From contig NZ_JAKNQJ010000002.1 of NCBI RefSeq assembly GCF_022662335.1, forward strand, positions 248,001 through 312,000: a stretch of DNA of 64,000 nucleotides, in the 5' to 3' direction. Position 1 is the first letter of the stretch; each line of letters begins with the position of its first letter. Under the pieces are notes generated by a model that saw only the letters and a list, made by a program, of their open reading frames with translations, was not told the origin of the DNA and did no database searches. This DNA comes from Sphingomonas sp. CROZ-RG-20F-R02-07. GTDB lineage: Bacteria; Pseudomonadota; Alphaproteobacteria; Sphingomonadales; Sphingomonadaceae. The position numbers and the translations under genes are program-made. Of the stretch, positions 55,933 through 64,000 are shown one piece after another.

Positions 55933-56010
55933 CGGCGGGGGCTCACTCCATGAAAGCGCAAAGGCTACCGCGTCGGTGCGCTTTTGGCCAGCCTCCGGGC
56001 GGCGGAAGCG

Positions 56011-58290
56011 TCAGCCGACCTCGCGCCGCAGCGTTTCGAACAGCGCGGCGATGCTCGTCAGCCGCGGTTGCTCCTCGTCGAGGATCGCGCGAAAGGCGGC
56101 GCGCTTGATCGCCGCGACGCGGCCGGGGCGCAGCCGCGCGCGGGCGGCCAGGGTGGAGACGGTGATGTCGATCATCCGCTCCGCGCTGTGGAGCCGCCCC
56201 CAGAGATAGTCGTTCTCGCGGTAAGCGCGGCTGAAGAACGCGCCGAAGCTGTTGAACTGGATGCCCTTCAGCGTCGCCTCGGCGCCGCCTGCGCGGATCG
56301 ATGCGGCATCGTCGGGAGCGATCCGGTCGACCTTGATCGGGTCGAACTCGTCGAGCCCTTCGCCCTGCAGCAAAGGCAGCGTGGCGGCATCGAAATAGGG
56401 GAAGCCGAGATAGCTCATCAGCAGCGGCCGGCGCAGCGGCTTGGCGAGCCCTGCCAGCGCCTCGGCCAGCCGCACGTCCGTTTCGGCATCGAGCCCCGTG
56501 AGGTCGAGCGAGGTCGCCAGCGCGTCGAGCAGCGGCCCGCCGTCGCCGCGCACCGCTGCGATCAGCCGCCGCAGCGGCGCATGCGCATCCGCGCGCTGCC
56601 GGTCGAGATAGGCGGACAGCGAATGGTAGATCGCCGCGCGCATTGCGGCGAGCGCGTCGTCGCCCGTGTCGTCGCCCACGTCGGCGTCGATATCGGCCAG
56701 CCGCCGGGCCAGCAGGCGAAGGCGGCGGATGCGAAAGCCCAGATCGAAGGTGCGCAGGAAATCGATCGTTGCGGCGTCGCCGGCGCCGTCCGGCATTCGT
56801 GCCGCCACCGCCGCCTCGATCGCGGCGCGAATCCGGCGCCAGCGCTGGGTGCCGGGCTCGCCGCCGGCGTGGTAGAGAAGCGTGGCGACGCTCTCCACGA
56901 CGGCCGCCACCTTCCAATGGCCATAGGCGGCATAGCTATAGCCCGCGCGTGCCGCGGCGCCCTCCTGCGCGCGGCGGCGCCAAGCGAACAGCCGCTTGGG
57001 CGTGGGCGAATCGAGGAACAGCGTGCGCCCGAACAGCGAATCGATCTCCGCCTCCACTTCCGGGCGGATCGCATCGACGATGCCGCGCATCCGGTCGATC
57101 CGGCGCGAGCGTTCGGCGATGGCGTCGAGATTGTCGCGGATCGGCTGCTGACGCGGCAATTCGCTGATCGCCGCCAGGATCGTCTGGAAGAATCCCGGCG
57201 TCTCCCCGCCGCGCCCCAGCCGGATCTTCAGCCCCGGCGAGGGATCGATATAGATGAAGCGCCGGTCGATCTGCCGTCGCGCCGGTCGCTCGCGCAACGC
57301 CTCGATCGCGGGGCGGAACGGCGCGTTGGCGAGCACCGATCCGTCGATCAGCACCACCTGCTCCACTTGCCCGGCCGAGAATTGCCGCGGCAGGACGCGC
57401 TTGAGGAAGCTGCCCCGGCCGGGCCAGCCGATCCGGCGGCGCTTCAGCACCGAATCGAGCTCGCCGACGCGGAACGGCGGAAAGGCGCCGGGAAAGCTCG
57501 ACGTGGCGCGTGCGGCGAAGGCGAGTTCAGGAATGGCCGCCAGCGTTTCGGCGGGTTCGCCATGATCGCTGAACCCGACGACCAGCCGGTGTTCGGTCTC
57601 CACCACCTCGGGCGGCGAGTTGATGCGCAGGCGTTCGGGATGGCCGGTGAAATCGGTAACCGTCACGAACAGGTCGAGCGGCTGGCCGGGCGGCAGCAGG
57701 CGGGGGCCGCGCGCGCCCTTCGCCATCGTCGCGAAGGCATCGAGCAGCAGGCCGACGAACGTCTCGCCGCCGAAAGGCGGTTCGAACCAGCGCGAGCGGA
57801 TGAAGTGCGACAGCTTCGCGCGCACCTCGTCGCGCGTCGGGGCGTCGAGCGCCTCCACCGTATCGGCGCTGCGCCCGGCCGCCATCCACGCGATCGGCAG
57901 CGCCCACAGCTTAGAAAAACGCGAGGCCGGGCGCGCCTCGGGGCCGATCAGCGCCTCGACATCGGCGGAGGTGAGCCACAGATCGGTGAGCGGATCGAGG
58001 CTCTGCCCGGTGGCGATCGCTTGCGCGAGAAAGATGCCGTTGATCCCGCCCGCGCTCGCGCCCGCGACGATATCGGCCAGCACGCGCACCTTGGTGCCGC
58101 CCTGTTCGGCCATTTCGGCCAGCAGCGCATGATAGACGGCGGCGGTGGCACCCTCTGCGGCCACGCCGTCGTGGAACGCGCGAGACGCGCGGGCGAGATG
58201 CCAGATCTCCTTGGTGATGCCGTGCATGTAGACCGCCAGGCTGATCCCGCCATAGCAGACGAGCGCCAGCCGCAGCTCCTTCTCGCGCAT
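56011..58290 (-). CDS. patatin-like lipid hydrolase with a long C-terminal region (DUF3376 type)
   Basis: 759 residues. The N-terminal patatin domain has CYGGISLAVYMHGITKEIW, a nucleophile elbow GASAG (G77-A-S79-A-G81) and the catalytic dyad Asp in LIDGSVLANAPF (D316). The remaining 400 residues match the general layout of long patatin-like proteins that carry a DUF3376 region, with GFPYFDAATLPL and FSRAYRENDYLWGRLHSAERMIDI near the end. No signal peptide is seen. Probable substrate is a phospholipid or other acyl ester. Its ATG overlaps the stop of the phosphatase-fold gene (ATGA), so they form one operon. Confidence 0.85.
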   Translation of the reverse strand: MREKELRLALVCYGGISLAVYMHGITKEIWHLARASRAFHDGVAAEGATAAVYHALLAEMAEQGGTKVRVLADIVAGASAGGINGIFLAQAIATGQSLDPLTDLWLTSADVEALIGPEARPASRFSKLWALPIAWMAAGRSADTVEALDAPTRDEVRAKLSHFIRSRWFEPPFGGETFVGLLLDAFATMAKGARGPRLLPPGQPLDLFVTVTDFTGHPERLRINSPPEVVETEHRLVVGFSDHGEPAETLAAIPELAFAARATSSFPGAFPPFRVGELDSVLKRRRIGWPGRGSFLKRVLPRQFSAGQVEQVVLIDGSVLANAPFRPAIEALRERPARRQIDRRFIYIDPSPGLKIRLGRGGETPGFFQTILAAISELPRQQPIRDNLDAIAERSRRIDRMRGIVDAIRPEVEAEIDSLFGRTLFLDSPTPKRLFAWRRRAQEGAAARAGYSYAAYGHWKVAAVVESVATLLYHAGGEPGTQRWRRIRAAIEAAVAARMPDGAGDAATIDFLRTFDLGFRIRRLRLLARRLADIDADVGDDTGDDALAAMRAAIYHSLSAYLDRQRADAHAPLRRLIAAVRGDGGPLLDALATSLDLTGLDAETDVRLAEALAGLAKPLRRPLLMSYLGFPYFDAATLPLLQGEGLDEFDPIKVDRIAPDDAASIRAGGAEATLKGIQFNSFGAFFSRAYRENDYLWGRLHSAERMIDITVSTLAARARLRPGRVAAIKRAAFRAILDEEQPRLTSIAALFETLRREVG

Positions 58291-58988
58291 CAGGCGCGGG
58301 GCTCCACCATGGCCCAGATCGGCAGATGATCCGACGTCTTGCGCGCCTGCGCGCTGGCGTGCACGCCGCAGCCGGTGACAGCGAGATCGCGCGAGACCAT
58401 GATCCGGTCGAGCCGCCCCACCGGCCGGCGTGCATGGAAGCTGGGGCCGGTCTCCGCGCAGGCATAGTCGCGCGCGAAATCGCGCAGGCACCCCGCCGCC
58501 GCGGTCCATTCGTTCAGATCGCCCATCAGCACCGTCGGATAGGCGCGCGTGCTGGCCGCGACATGGGTGATGATCGCCGCCGCCTGGCGCCGCCGCCATA
58601 GCCCCGAGAGATCGAGATGCATGCCGACGACCCGCACCACGCCGCCGGCGGTGCGCACGTCGGCGACGACCGCGCCGCGCGGTTCGAGTGCAGGCAGGTG
58701 GATCGTCTCGGCGGCTAGGATCTCGGCCGATTTGCGTACCAGGATGACGTTGCCGTGCCAGCCCATGCTGAGCCCGCGCATCCCGAAATCGACCGCCTTC
58801 CAATCGCTATGCTCGGCCAGCAGCGCGAGCGGCAGCACGCCGGCCTTCGCGCCGAAGCGCCGGTCCGCCTCCTGCAGCGCCACCACGTCCGCGTCGATCT
58901 CGCGCAGCACCTCGATCACGCGTTCGGGGTTGCGGCGCCGGTCCAGCCCGATGCCCTTGTGGATATTGTAGCTGGCGACCTTCAGCAT
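58290..58988 (-). CDS. endonuclease/exonuclease/phosphatase family protein
   Basis: 232 residues of the EEP (DNase I/sphingomyelinase) fold. The N-terminal VASYNIHKGIGLDRRR, ALQEADRRF with the metal Glu, the HLDLSG strand, MGDLNEW with the catalytic Asp/Asn pair, and the late SDHLPIWA are all there. EEP proteins include DNA nucleases, sphingomyelinases and inositol phosphatases, so the substrate cannot be read from the fold. A short cytoplasmic form without a signal peptide. Translationally coupled to the patatin gene; the lipid partner makes a phosphodiesterase on lipids conceivable. Confidence 0.87.
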   Translation of the reverse strand: MLKVASYNIHKGIGLDRRRNPERVIEVLREIDADVVALQEADRRFGAKAGVLPLALLAEHSDWKAVDFGMRGLSMGWHGNVILVRKSAEILAAETIHLPALEPRGAVVADVRTAGGVVRVVGMHLDLSGLWRRRQAAAIITHVAASTRAYPTVLMGDLNEWTAAAGCLRDFARDYACAETGPSFHARRPVGRLDRIMVSRDLAVTGCGVHASAQARKTSDHLPIWAMVEPRA

Positions 58989-59148
58989 CGACCCCCTCGT
59001 TCTCGGATCCGCCAACGCCGCAGGCCGGATGCCGGTTGCAGGACCCTGGGTCTCCATGCCGTGGGAGCCGCGCGGGGTCGAGTGGCGATGTCTCGCGTTG
59101 TCGCGCTCGAACGCGTCCGCCTCCGTGCAACAGAGCAGGTCCTTGCCC

Positions 59149-60138
59149 ATGATTTCCCTTCGCGCCCTTCTCGCCAGGACCGATCGCTTCCTGCTGCTGC
59201 TGATCGCCACCGTTGCGCTGGCCTCGATCCTGCCGGCGCGCGGTGCCGCGGTGCCGATCGTGGACCGGGGCACGATGCTGGCGGTGGCGTTGCTGTTCCT
59301 GCTGTATGGCGCTCGGCTGTCGCCGCGGGCGATCGGGGCGGGGCTCGCGCATTGGCGGCTGCAATCATTGGTGTTTGCCAGCACCTTCATCGCCTTTCCG
59401 CTCGTCGGGCTGGGCGTCACCGCGCTCGTCCGGCCCTGGCTGCCGCACGACGTGGTGACGGGGTTGCTCTATCTCTGCCTGCTACCCTCCACGGTGCAGT
59501 CGTCGATCGCCTTCACGTCCATCGCGCGCGGCAACGTGCCGGCGGCCTTGTGCAGCGCGTCGCTGTCGAACCTGCTGGGGGTGGTGCTCACCCCGCTGCT
59601 CGTCGCCCGGCTGCTCGCGGGCGCGAGCGGCGGCCTGTCGCTCCTGGCGCTGGAGGATATCGCGTCGCAGATCCTGCTGCCCTTCGTCGTCGGCCAGGCG
59701 ATCCGTCCGCTCGCGGGGCGATGGCTGCTCGCGCATCCCAAGCTTACCGCAGTGGTCGATCGCGGATCGGTGCTGGTCGTCGTGTACGCCGCGTTCAGCG
59801 CCGGCGTGGTCGCAGGGCTGTGGAGCGCGCTGTCGATCGCGAACATCGGCGCGATCCTGCTGTTCGATCTCGCCATCCTCGCCATCGTGATCGCGGGAAC
59901 CATGATCGCGAGCCGGCGGCTCGGCTTTTCGATCGAGGACCGGATCACCATCGTCTTCTGCGGCTCGAAGAAGAGCATGGCGAGCGGCATCCCGATGGCC
60001 GCCATCCTCTTTCCCGGCCGCGCCACCGGGCTGATCGTCCTGCCGTTGATGATCTTCCACCAGGCGCAGCTCTTCGTGTGCGCGGTGCTCGCCCGGCGCT
60101 ATGCGGCGCGCGCGGAACCGGAGTCCGCCGCGGCGTGA
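59149..60138 (+). CDS. bile acid:sodium symporter-like (YfeH-type SBF) transporter
   Basis: 329 residues with about ten membrane helices. FLLYGARLSPRAIGAGLAHWRLQ, VTGLLYLCLLPSTVQSSIAFTSIARGNVPAAL with the conserved SBF-like core, GVVLTPLLVARLL and FCGSKKSMASGIPMAAILFP are typical of the YfeH branch. Substrate unknown; bile acids are unlikely in this host. The ATG at 59149 is preceded by AGCAGGT; a longer frame to 59029 runs into the divergent promoter. 160 bases of shared upstream region separate it from the EEP gene. Confidence 0.85.
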   Translation: MISLRALLARTDRFLLLLIATVALASILPARGAAVPIVDRGTMLAVALLFLLYGARLSPRAIGAGLAHWRLQSLVFASTFIAFPLVGLGVTALVRPWLPHDVVTGLLYLCLLPSTVQSSIAFTSIARGNVPAALCSASLSNLLGVVLTPLLVARLLAGASGGLSLLALEDIASQILLPFVVGQAIRPLAGRWLLAHPKLTAVVDRGSVLVVVYAAFSAGVVAGLWSALSIANIGAILLFDLAILAIVIAGTMIASRRLGFSIEDRITIVFCGSKKSMASGIPMAAILFPGRATGLIVLPLMIFHQAQLFVCAVLARRYAARAEPESAAA

Positions 60139-60233
60139 TCGCCGGCATGAGTCACGCGCCCGTCATATGCCGGGGCTAGCGAACTTTCCATTCTGCCGTG
60201 GCGCATGCTGCGGCGGTCGGTGGGGGGTCGATC

Positions 60234-62396
60234 ATGAAGAATCGTTTGGGTTCAATCATTCTGTTGGCGCTGGGTGCGCTGCTTTCCGGTTGCGGGGGCG
60301 ATCATGCGCAGGTCGCGCCGGCACCTTCGCCGACGCCGACGCCCGGCCCGGTGCGCACGATCGTGATGGTGTGGGACGGCCTGCGCCCCGACGACGTGAG
60401 CGCGACCGACACGCCGAACCTGCTGGCACTCCAGCAGGGCGGGGTGAACTTCACCGACAACCACTCGACCTATCCCACCTTCACGATGATGAACGGATCG
60501 TCCTTCGCGACCGGATCCTTCCCCAAGACCTCCGGCTTCTACGGCAACACCTTCTGGACGCCGCCGCAGGGCATCGGCAACACCATTCCCGCCGGCAATT
60601 CGGCGGCGGGCACCGCGCAGGATTACCAGGATCCCGTCTTCACCGAGGATTATCAGGTCCTCACCACGCTCAACAATTATTACGGCGGCCAATTGCTGCT
60701 GGTGAAGAGCCTGTTCGCCACCGCGCAGGCGGCCGGCGTCGTCACCGCGACGGTCGGCAAGAGCGGCGCGGCCTATATCCAGGATCTGGGCAAGGGCGGC
60801 TATTTCCTCGACGAGAACACGGTGCAGCCGCGCAGCCTCGTCACCGAGCTTCAGGCGAACGGCACCGCGCTGCCCGCCAACACGGTGAACGGCTATTCGG
60901 GCACCAACGCGGTCACGCTCGCCGCCAACAACGGCAATCCCACGGCGCGTGCGGGCTATGTCACGTTCAACACCACGGCCTATGATCCCAACGGGCAGCT
61001 AACGGTCGCCGCGCGCGACTCGAGCGACACGACGCAGGGCGCGCCGGAGGATGCCGCCAACAAATATATGCTGTCGGTGTTCACCTCCTACATCCTGCCC
61101 AAGAAGAACCCGATGCTCTCGCTCATCTGGTTCCGCACGCCCGACAATGTCGAGCATGGCTATGGCCCCGGATCGGCGAACGCGCGGGCGGGCCTACGCT
61201 CGCAGGATGCGCGGCTGGGCGAGCTGATGGCGGCGCTGAAGGCGCAGGGGCTGGATACGACCACCAACGTCGTGGTCGTCTCGGATCACGCGCATTCCAG
61301 CGTCTCGGGGCCGCTCAGCCTCTATCCGCTGCGCGCGATCGCCGCCTCGGGCACCGCGCCCAACGGCACGCCGGTCAACGGCGCGACCAGCGGCACCAGC
61401 GCGGCGACGCTGGGCGGCGCGAGTTCGACGGGCTATTCCTTCTCGGGCGACGTCCGCTCCGCCGATCTGCTGACCTATCGCGGCTTCAAGGCCTATGACG
61501 GTAGCGGCTGCTCCACGAGCGCGATGTACGGCCTCGGCACGACGGGCACGCCGACGGTGCCGGTGCGCGCGGACGTCAGCGGCGCGCTGTGCGGCGCGGC
61601 CAACACCAAATATCAGGCGGTGAGCGCGACGCTCGCGGCCCCAGTCGCCAGCTTCAAGGTGCCCGCACCGGGCAGCCTGCCCACCAACGGCATCGTGGTC
61701 GCGGCCAATGGCGGCTCCGATTATTTCTACGTGCCGAGCCACGACCTGACGACGATCCGCAACCTCGTCCGCTTTCTCCAGCAGCGTGAGGAATATGGCG
61801 CGATCTTCGTCGACAGCCGGTACGGATCGATCCCCGGAACGCTCGCCATGTCGCAGGTGAACCTCGAAAACGCGACCCGGCGCGACAATGGCCAGCCCGA
61901 CGTCGTCGTTTCCTTCGCCTGGGACGACACGGTGTCGATCCAGGGCAAGACCGGGATCGAGTTCGAAAGCACCGGCGGCCAGCGCGGCATGCACGGCAGC
62001 TTTGGCACCACCGACGTGCACAACACGCTCATCGCCTCGGGCCCCTCGTTCCGCAAGGCGACGACGCTGACCACGCCGACCGGCAATGTCGACGTGGCTC
62101 CCACCGTCGCGTGGCTGCTCGGTCTGTCGATGCCGCAGGCGGACGGGCGCATCATCAACGAGGCGCTGGTCTATCCGCAGAGCGCGAGCACGGCGAGCGT
62201 CGCGGCCTCCGCGGTGACGCCGTCCGCCGGCAGCGCCACCGGCCTGTCGTTCGAGGTGCCGACCGATCCGACCGGCAACACGCGCGACGCGCTGTTCACC
62301 CGCGGCACCTATGCGATCACGCTTCAGGTCAAGGACCTGACGATCGACGGCAAGACCTATCGCTACTTCGATTATGCCAAGGCGACGCGCCAGTGA
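60234..62396 (+). CDS. alkaline phosphatase/nucleotide pyrophosphatase superfamily lipoprotein
   Basis: 720 residues. Signal peptide with lipobox LSGC (Cys20), then a Pro/Thr linker. The NPP/alkaline phosphatase-like catalytic domain follows: metal Asp in MVWDGLRPDDV (D48), the nucleophile Thr in the stretch YPTFTMMNGSSFATG (T84 by alignment with NPP), TPDNVEHGYGPG, VVSDHAHS, then GMHGSF with the late His. A large insert between (about residues 380-480) has no family name that I recognise. Probably a surface or periplasmic phosphodiesterase or phosphatase. GGGGGG lies before the ATG at 60234. Next gene overlaps its stop. Confidence 0.82.
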   Translation: MKNRLGSIILLALGALLSGCGGDHAQVAPAPSPTPTPGPVRTIVMVWDGLRPDDVSATDTPNLLALQQGGVNFTDNHSTYPTFTMMNGSSFATGSFPKTSGFYGNTFWTPPQGIGNTIPAGNSAAGTAQDYQDPVFTEDYQVLTTLNNYYGGQLLLVKSLFATAQAAGVVTATVGKSGAAYIQDLGKGGYFLDENTVQPRSLVTELQANGTALPANTVNGYSGTNAVTLAANNGNPTARAGYVTFNTTAYDPNGQLTVAARDSSDTTQGAPEDAANKYMLSVFTSYILPKKNPMLSLIWFRTPDNVEHGYGPGSANARAGLRSQDARLGELMAALKAQGLDTTTNVVVVSDHAHSSVSGPLSLYPLRAIAASGTAPNGTPVNGATSGTSAATLGGASSTGYSFSGDVRSADLLTYRGFKAYDGSGCSTSAMYGLGTTGTPTVPVRADVSGALCGAANTKYQAVSATLAAPVASFKVPAPGSLPTNGIVVAANGGSDYFYVPSHDLTTIRNLVRFLQQREEYGAIFVDSRYGSIPGTLAMSQVNLENATRRDNGQPDVVVSFAWDDTVSIQGKTGIEFESTGGQRGMHGSFGTTDVHNTLIASGPSFRKATTLTTPTGNVDVAPTVAWLLGLSMPQADGRIINEALVYPQSASTASVAASAVTPSAGSATGLSFEVPTDPTGNTRDALFTRGTYAITLQVKDLTIDGKTYRYFDYAKATRQ

Positions 62397-63064
62397 GGGT
62401 GACAATAGCCGGGATTGCGCTTCGATCGGCGGGGGCGGCCATGGCGATCATGGCCGCCGCGCCTCTCGCGGCGGTCGCCCCGGCCGCGTCGTTCGATCGG
62501 ATCTTCTCGGCGGCGGGCGAACCGGCGGCGCTGCGCTACGACGTGATGTTCATGGGCGACGGTCGCGTCCACCGCATGACGGTGTGGCGCGACGGGGATC
62601 GGCGGGTGAAGCGCGTCACCGACGACGCGCTCGTCAGCGTCGCCACGCACCGGCCGGGCGACGCCGCCTATGACCTGACCCTGCTCGACATGAAGCGGCG
62701 GATCAGCACGCGGATCGGTCGCTCCAACCTCTACCGTGTCGGCAATTTCACCGACTGGTTCGATCTGACGCACGGGCTGCGCCATCCCAAGGGCGCCTAT
62801 CGCCTGACGCCCGGCACGATGCCGGCGGGTCTGCCCAAGCCGGTGGCCGGCTGCCGCTGGTACGATCTCGCCCAGGGGCCGCGCGTCGATCATATCTGCT
62901 GGGATCCGGTCGCGCGCATCCCGCTGCTGATCGCCACGAAGGACGGCCGGCCGGTCTGGCGCGTCACCGCGATGTCGCGCGCCGCCATCGCGCCCTCCAC
63001 CTTCGCGATCGATGATCGCGGCTTCGTCCGCAACGACGCCAACCACGACATCGATCCGGATTGA
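62393..63064 (+). CDS. secreted protein of unknown function coupled to the phosphodiesterase
   Basis: 223 residues. GTG start in a GTGA overlap. A signal peptide (hydrophobic residues 3-30, cut near APAAS) sends it to the periplasm. The mature part reads as beta-rich: YDVMFMGDGRVHRMTVWRDGDRRVKRVTDDALVSVATHR, then YDLTLLDMKRR, GCRWYDL and CWDPVARIPLLIATKDGRPVWRV. Two Cys could bond. I do not recognise a family; the pattern recalls periplasmic beta-sheet proteins of the DUF-type outer-membrane assembly kind. Coupling suggests a shared role with the phosphodiesterase. Confidence 0.7.
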   Translation: MRVTIAGIALRSAGAAMAIMAAAPLAAVAPAASFDRIFSAAGEPAALRYDVMFMGDGRVHRMTVWRDGDRRVKRVTDDALVSVATHRPGDAAYDLTLLDMKRRISTRIGRSNLYRVGNFTDWFDLTHGLRHPKGAYRLTPGTMPAGLPKPVAGCRWYDLAQGPRVDHICWDPVARIPLLIATKDGRPVWRVTAMSRAAIAPSTFAIDDRGFVRNDANHDIDPD

Positions 63065-63089
63065 ACGATCCGGATCGAACACCGGCACC

Positions 63090-63117
63090 GTCATTCGTTC
63101 GGTCATGAAACCGACAC
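63090..63117 (+). promoter_or_regulatory. spaced GTCAT/GACAC repeats, possible Pho-box-like site
   Basis: GTCAT at 63090 and 63102, then GACAC at 63113, give start-to-start spacings of 12 and 11 bases. PhoB boxes in proteobacteria are repeats of a CTGTCAT-like half-site every 11 bases. The fit is partial, but the position, 63 bases before the TonB receptor start and after a phosphodiesterase gene, makes it worth testing. Confidence 0.25.
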
Positions 63118-63179
63118 GGCAGCGTAACGATCCCTGGTCATGGGTCCGCCGACGCCGCAGCGGCGCGAAGGGGAACATC

Positions 63180-64000
63180 ATGACCATCGTCCATCGCCTC
63201 ATGGCTGGCGTCGCTCTCGCCACGCTCTCGATCCCGCTGGCGGCCCATGCGCAGGTCGAGCCGGCAGCGCCGACGGCCACCGCGGACGCCACCGCCGCGG
63301 CCGCCGCCGCGGCGGACGACGCCGATTCGACGAAGGACATCGTGGTCCTCGGCTTCGGCCAGAGCCGCCAGGTGCAGAGCGTCACCGCCGCCGACCTCGC
63401 CCGGCTGACGCCGGGTTCGAGCCCGCTGAAGGCGATCGAGAAGCTGCCCGGCGTCAATTTCCAGGCGGCCGACCCGTTCGGCGCCTACGAATGGGCGGTG
63501 CGCATTTCGCTCCGCGGGTTCAACCAGAATCAGCTCGGCTTCACGCTCGACGGCGTTCCGCTCGGCGACATGAGCTATGGCAACGTCAACGGCCTGCACA
63601 TCAGCCGCGCGATCATCTCCGAAAACGTCGCGCGCACCGAAGTGGCGCAGGGCGCCGGTGCGCTGGGCACCGCGTCGACCAGCAATCTGGGTGGCACGAT
63701 CGAATTCTTCAGCGCGATGCCGCACGACACCGCCGCGATCACCGGCAGCGGCACCTATGGATCGGACAACACCTACCGCGCCTATGCCCGGCTCGACAGC
63801 GGCGATCTGGGCGGCGGGCTGAAGGGCTATCTCAGCTATGCCTATCTGACGACCGACAAGTGGAAGGGCTATGGCAGCCAGCGCCAGCACCAGGCCAATG
63901 CCAAGCTGGTCCAGGATCTGGGCAGCCTCGGCAGCATCTCGGCGTTCCTGAACTTCTCGGACCGGCGCGAGCAGGACTATCAGGATCTGAGCTACGACAT
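63180..64000 (+). CDS. TonB-dependent outer-membrane receptor (5' part)
   Basis: 273 codons are present; the gene runs off the window. Signal peptide MTIVHRLMAGVALATLSIPL, cut near AAHAQ. A TonB-box-like DIVVLG lies near residue 53, and the plug domain follows: LKAIEKLPGVNFQAADPFG, VRISLRGFNQNQLGFTLDGVPLGD and LGTASTSNLGGTIEFF. Beta-barrel strands begin near residue 185. The substrate is not readable. It lies 115 bases after the secreted-protein gene, probably in the same functional group as the phosphodiesterase. Confidence 0.9.
   Translation, partial: MTIVHRLMAGVALATLSIPLAAHAQVEPAAPTATADATAAAAAAADDADSTKDIVVLGFGQSRQVQSVTAADLARLTPGSSPLKAIEKLPGVNFQAADPFGAYEWAVRISLRGFNQNQLGFTLDGVPLGDMSYGNVNGLHISRAIISENVARTEVAQGAGALGTASTSNLGGTIEFFSAMPHDTAAITGSGTYGSDNTYRAYARLDSGDLGGGLKGYLSYAYLTTDKWKGYGSQRQHQANAKLVQDLGSLGSISAFLNFSDRREQDYQDLSYD

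Overview
The window is very GC-rich, gene-dense chromosomal DNA from an alphaproteobacterium. It is most likely Sphingomonas or a close relative. The evidence is the gene neighbourhoods (NDUFA12-type complex I protein, DUF2155, aat; lapA-pyrF-trpFBA-accD-folC), the presence of gcrA, and intergenic repeats of the kind common in Sphingomonadaceae. I see no rRNA, tRNA, CRISPR array, insertion sequence or phage gene. Nearly all of it is core genome.

Layout. 1-3 kb: end of a DUF192-like gene, NDUFA12 and DUF2155 on the + strand meet aat, an orphan ParA and a small lipoprotein on the - strand. 3-4.4 kb: a cysteine synthase and a small membrane protein. 4.4-23.2 kb: a complete division and cell wall (dcw) cluster, mraZ-rsmH-ftsL-ftsI-murE-(small ORF)-murF-mraY-murD-ftsW-murG-murC-murB-ddl-ftsQ-ftsA-ftsZ. 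It is preceded by a ten-base-periodic repeat array that is very probably the MraZ operator. Most junctions are four-base start/stop overlaps, so translation is chained. 23.4-34.3 kb: uvrC, a polysaccharide deacetylase with an acyltransferase, recO, leuB, a polyprenyl-phosphate sugar synthase-GtrA fusion facing a PMT-like glycosyltransferase, then metZ-apaG-lysR. 34.6-38.5 kb: an ABC-2 permease, gcrA and parE.

38.6-43.3 kb: argD-argF, hslO, queC-queE. 43.5-45.5 kb (- strand): a secreted protein of unknown function, a methionine-rich lipoprotein and lipB. 45.6-48.9 kb: two related membrane proteins and an AmpG-like transporter. 49-56 kb (- strand): a DUF6628-like gene and the lapA-pyrF-GNAT-trpF-trpB-trpA-accD-folC cluster. 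56-59 kb (- strand): an endonuclease/exonuclease/phosphatase-fold protein coupled to a patatin. 59.1-64 kb: an SBF-type transporter, a phosphodiesterase-like lipoprotein, a secreted protein and the start of a TonB-dependent receptor cut by the window edge.

How parts fit: mur, mraY, murG and ddl make lipid II; ftsL, I, W, Q, A and Z use it at the septum; AmpG may recycle muropeptides. GcrA with GANTC methylation is the alphaproteobacterial cell-cycle regulator, and one GANTC site lies on the first repeat of the mraZ operator. Four families of inverted intergenic repeats recur across the window. The features most worth a second look are the mraZ operator, the small ORF tiled between murE and murF, the hslO-queC leader with two competing stems, the patatin/phosphatase pair, the O-glycosylation pair and the methionine-rich lipoprotein.
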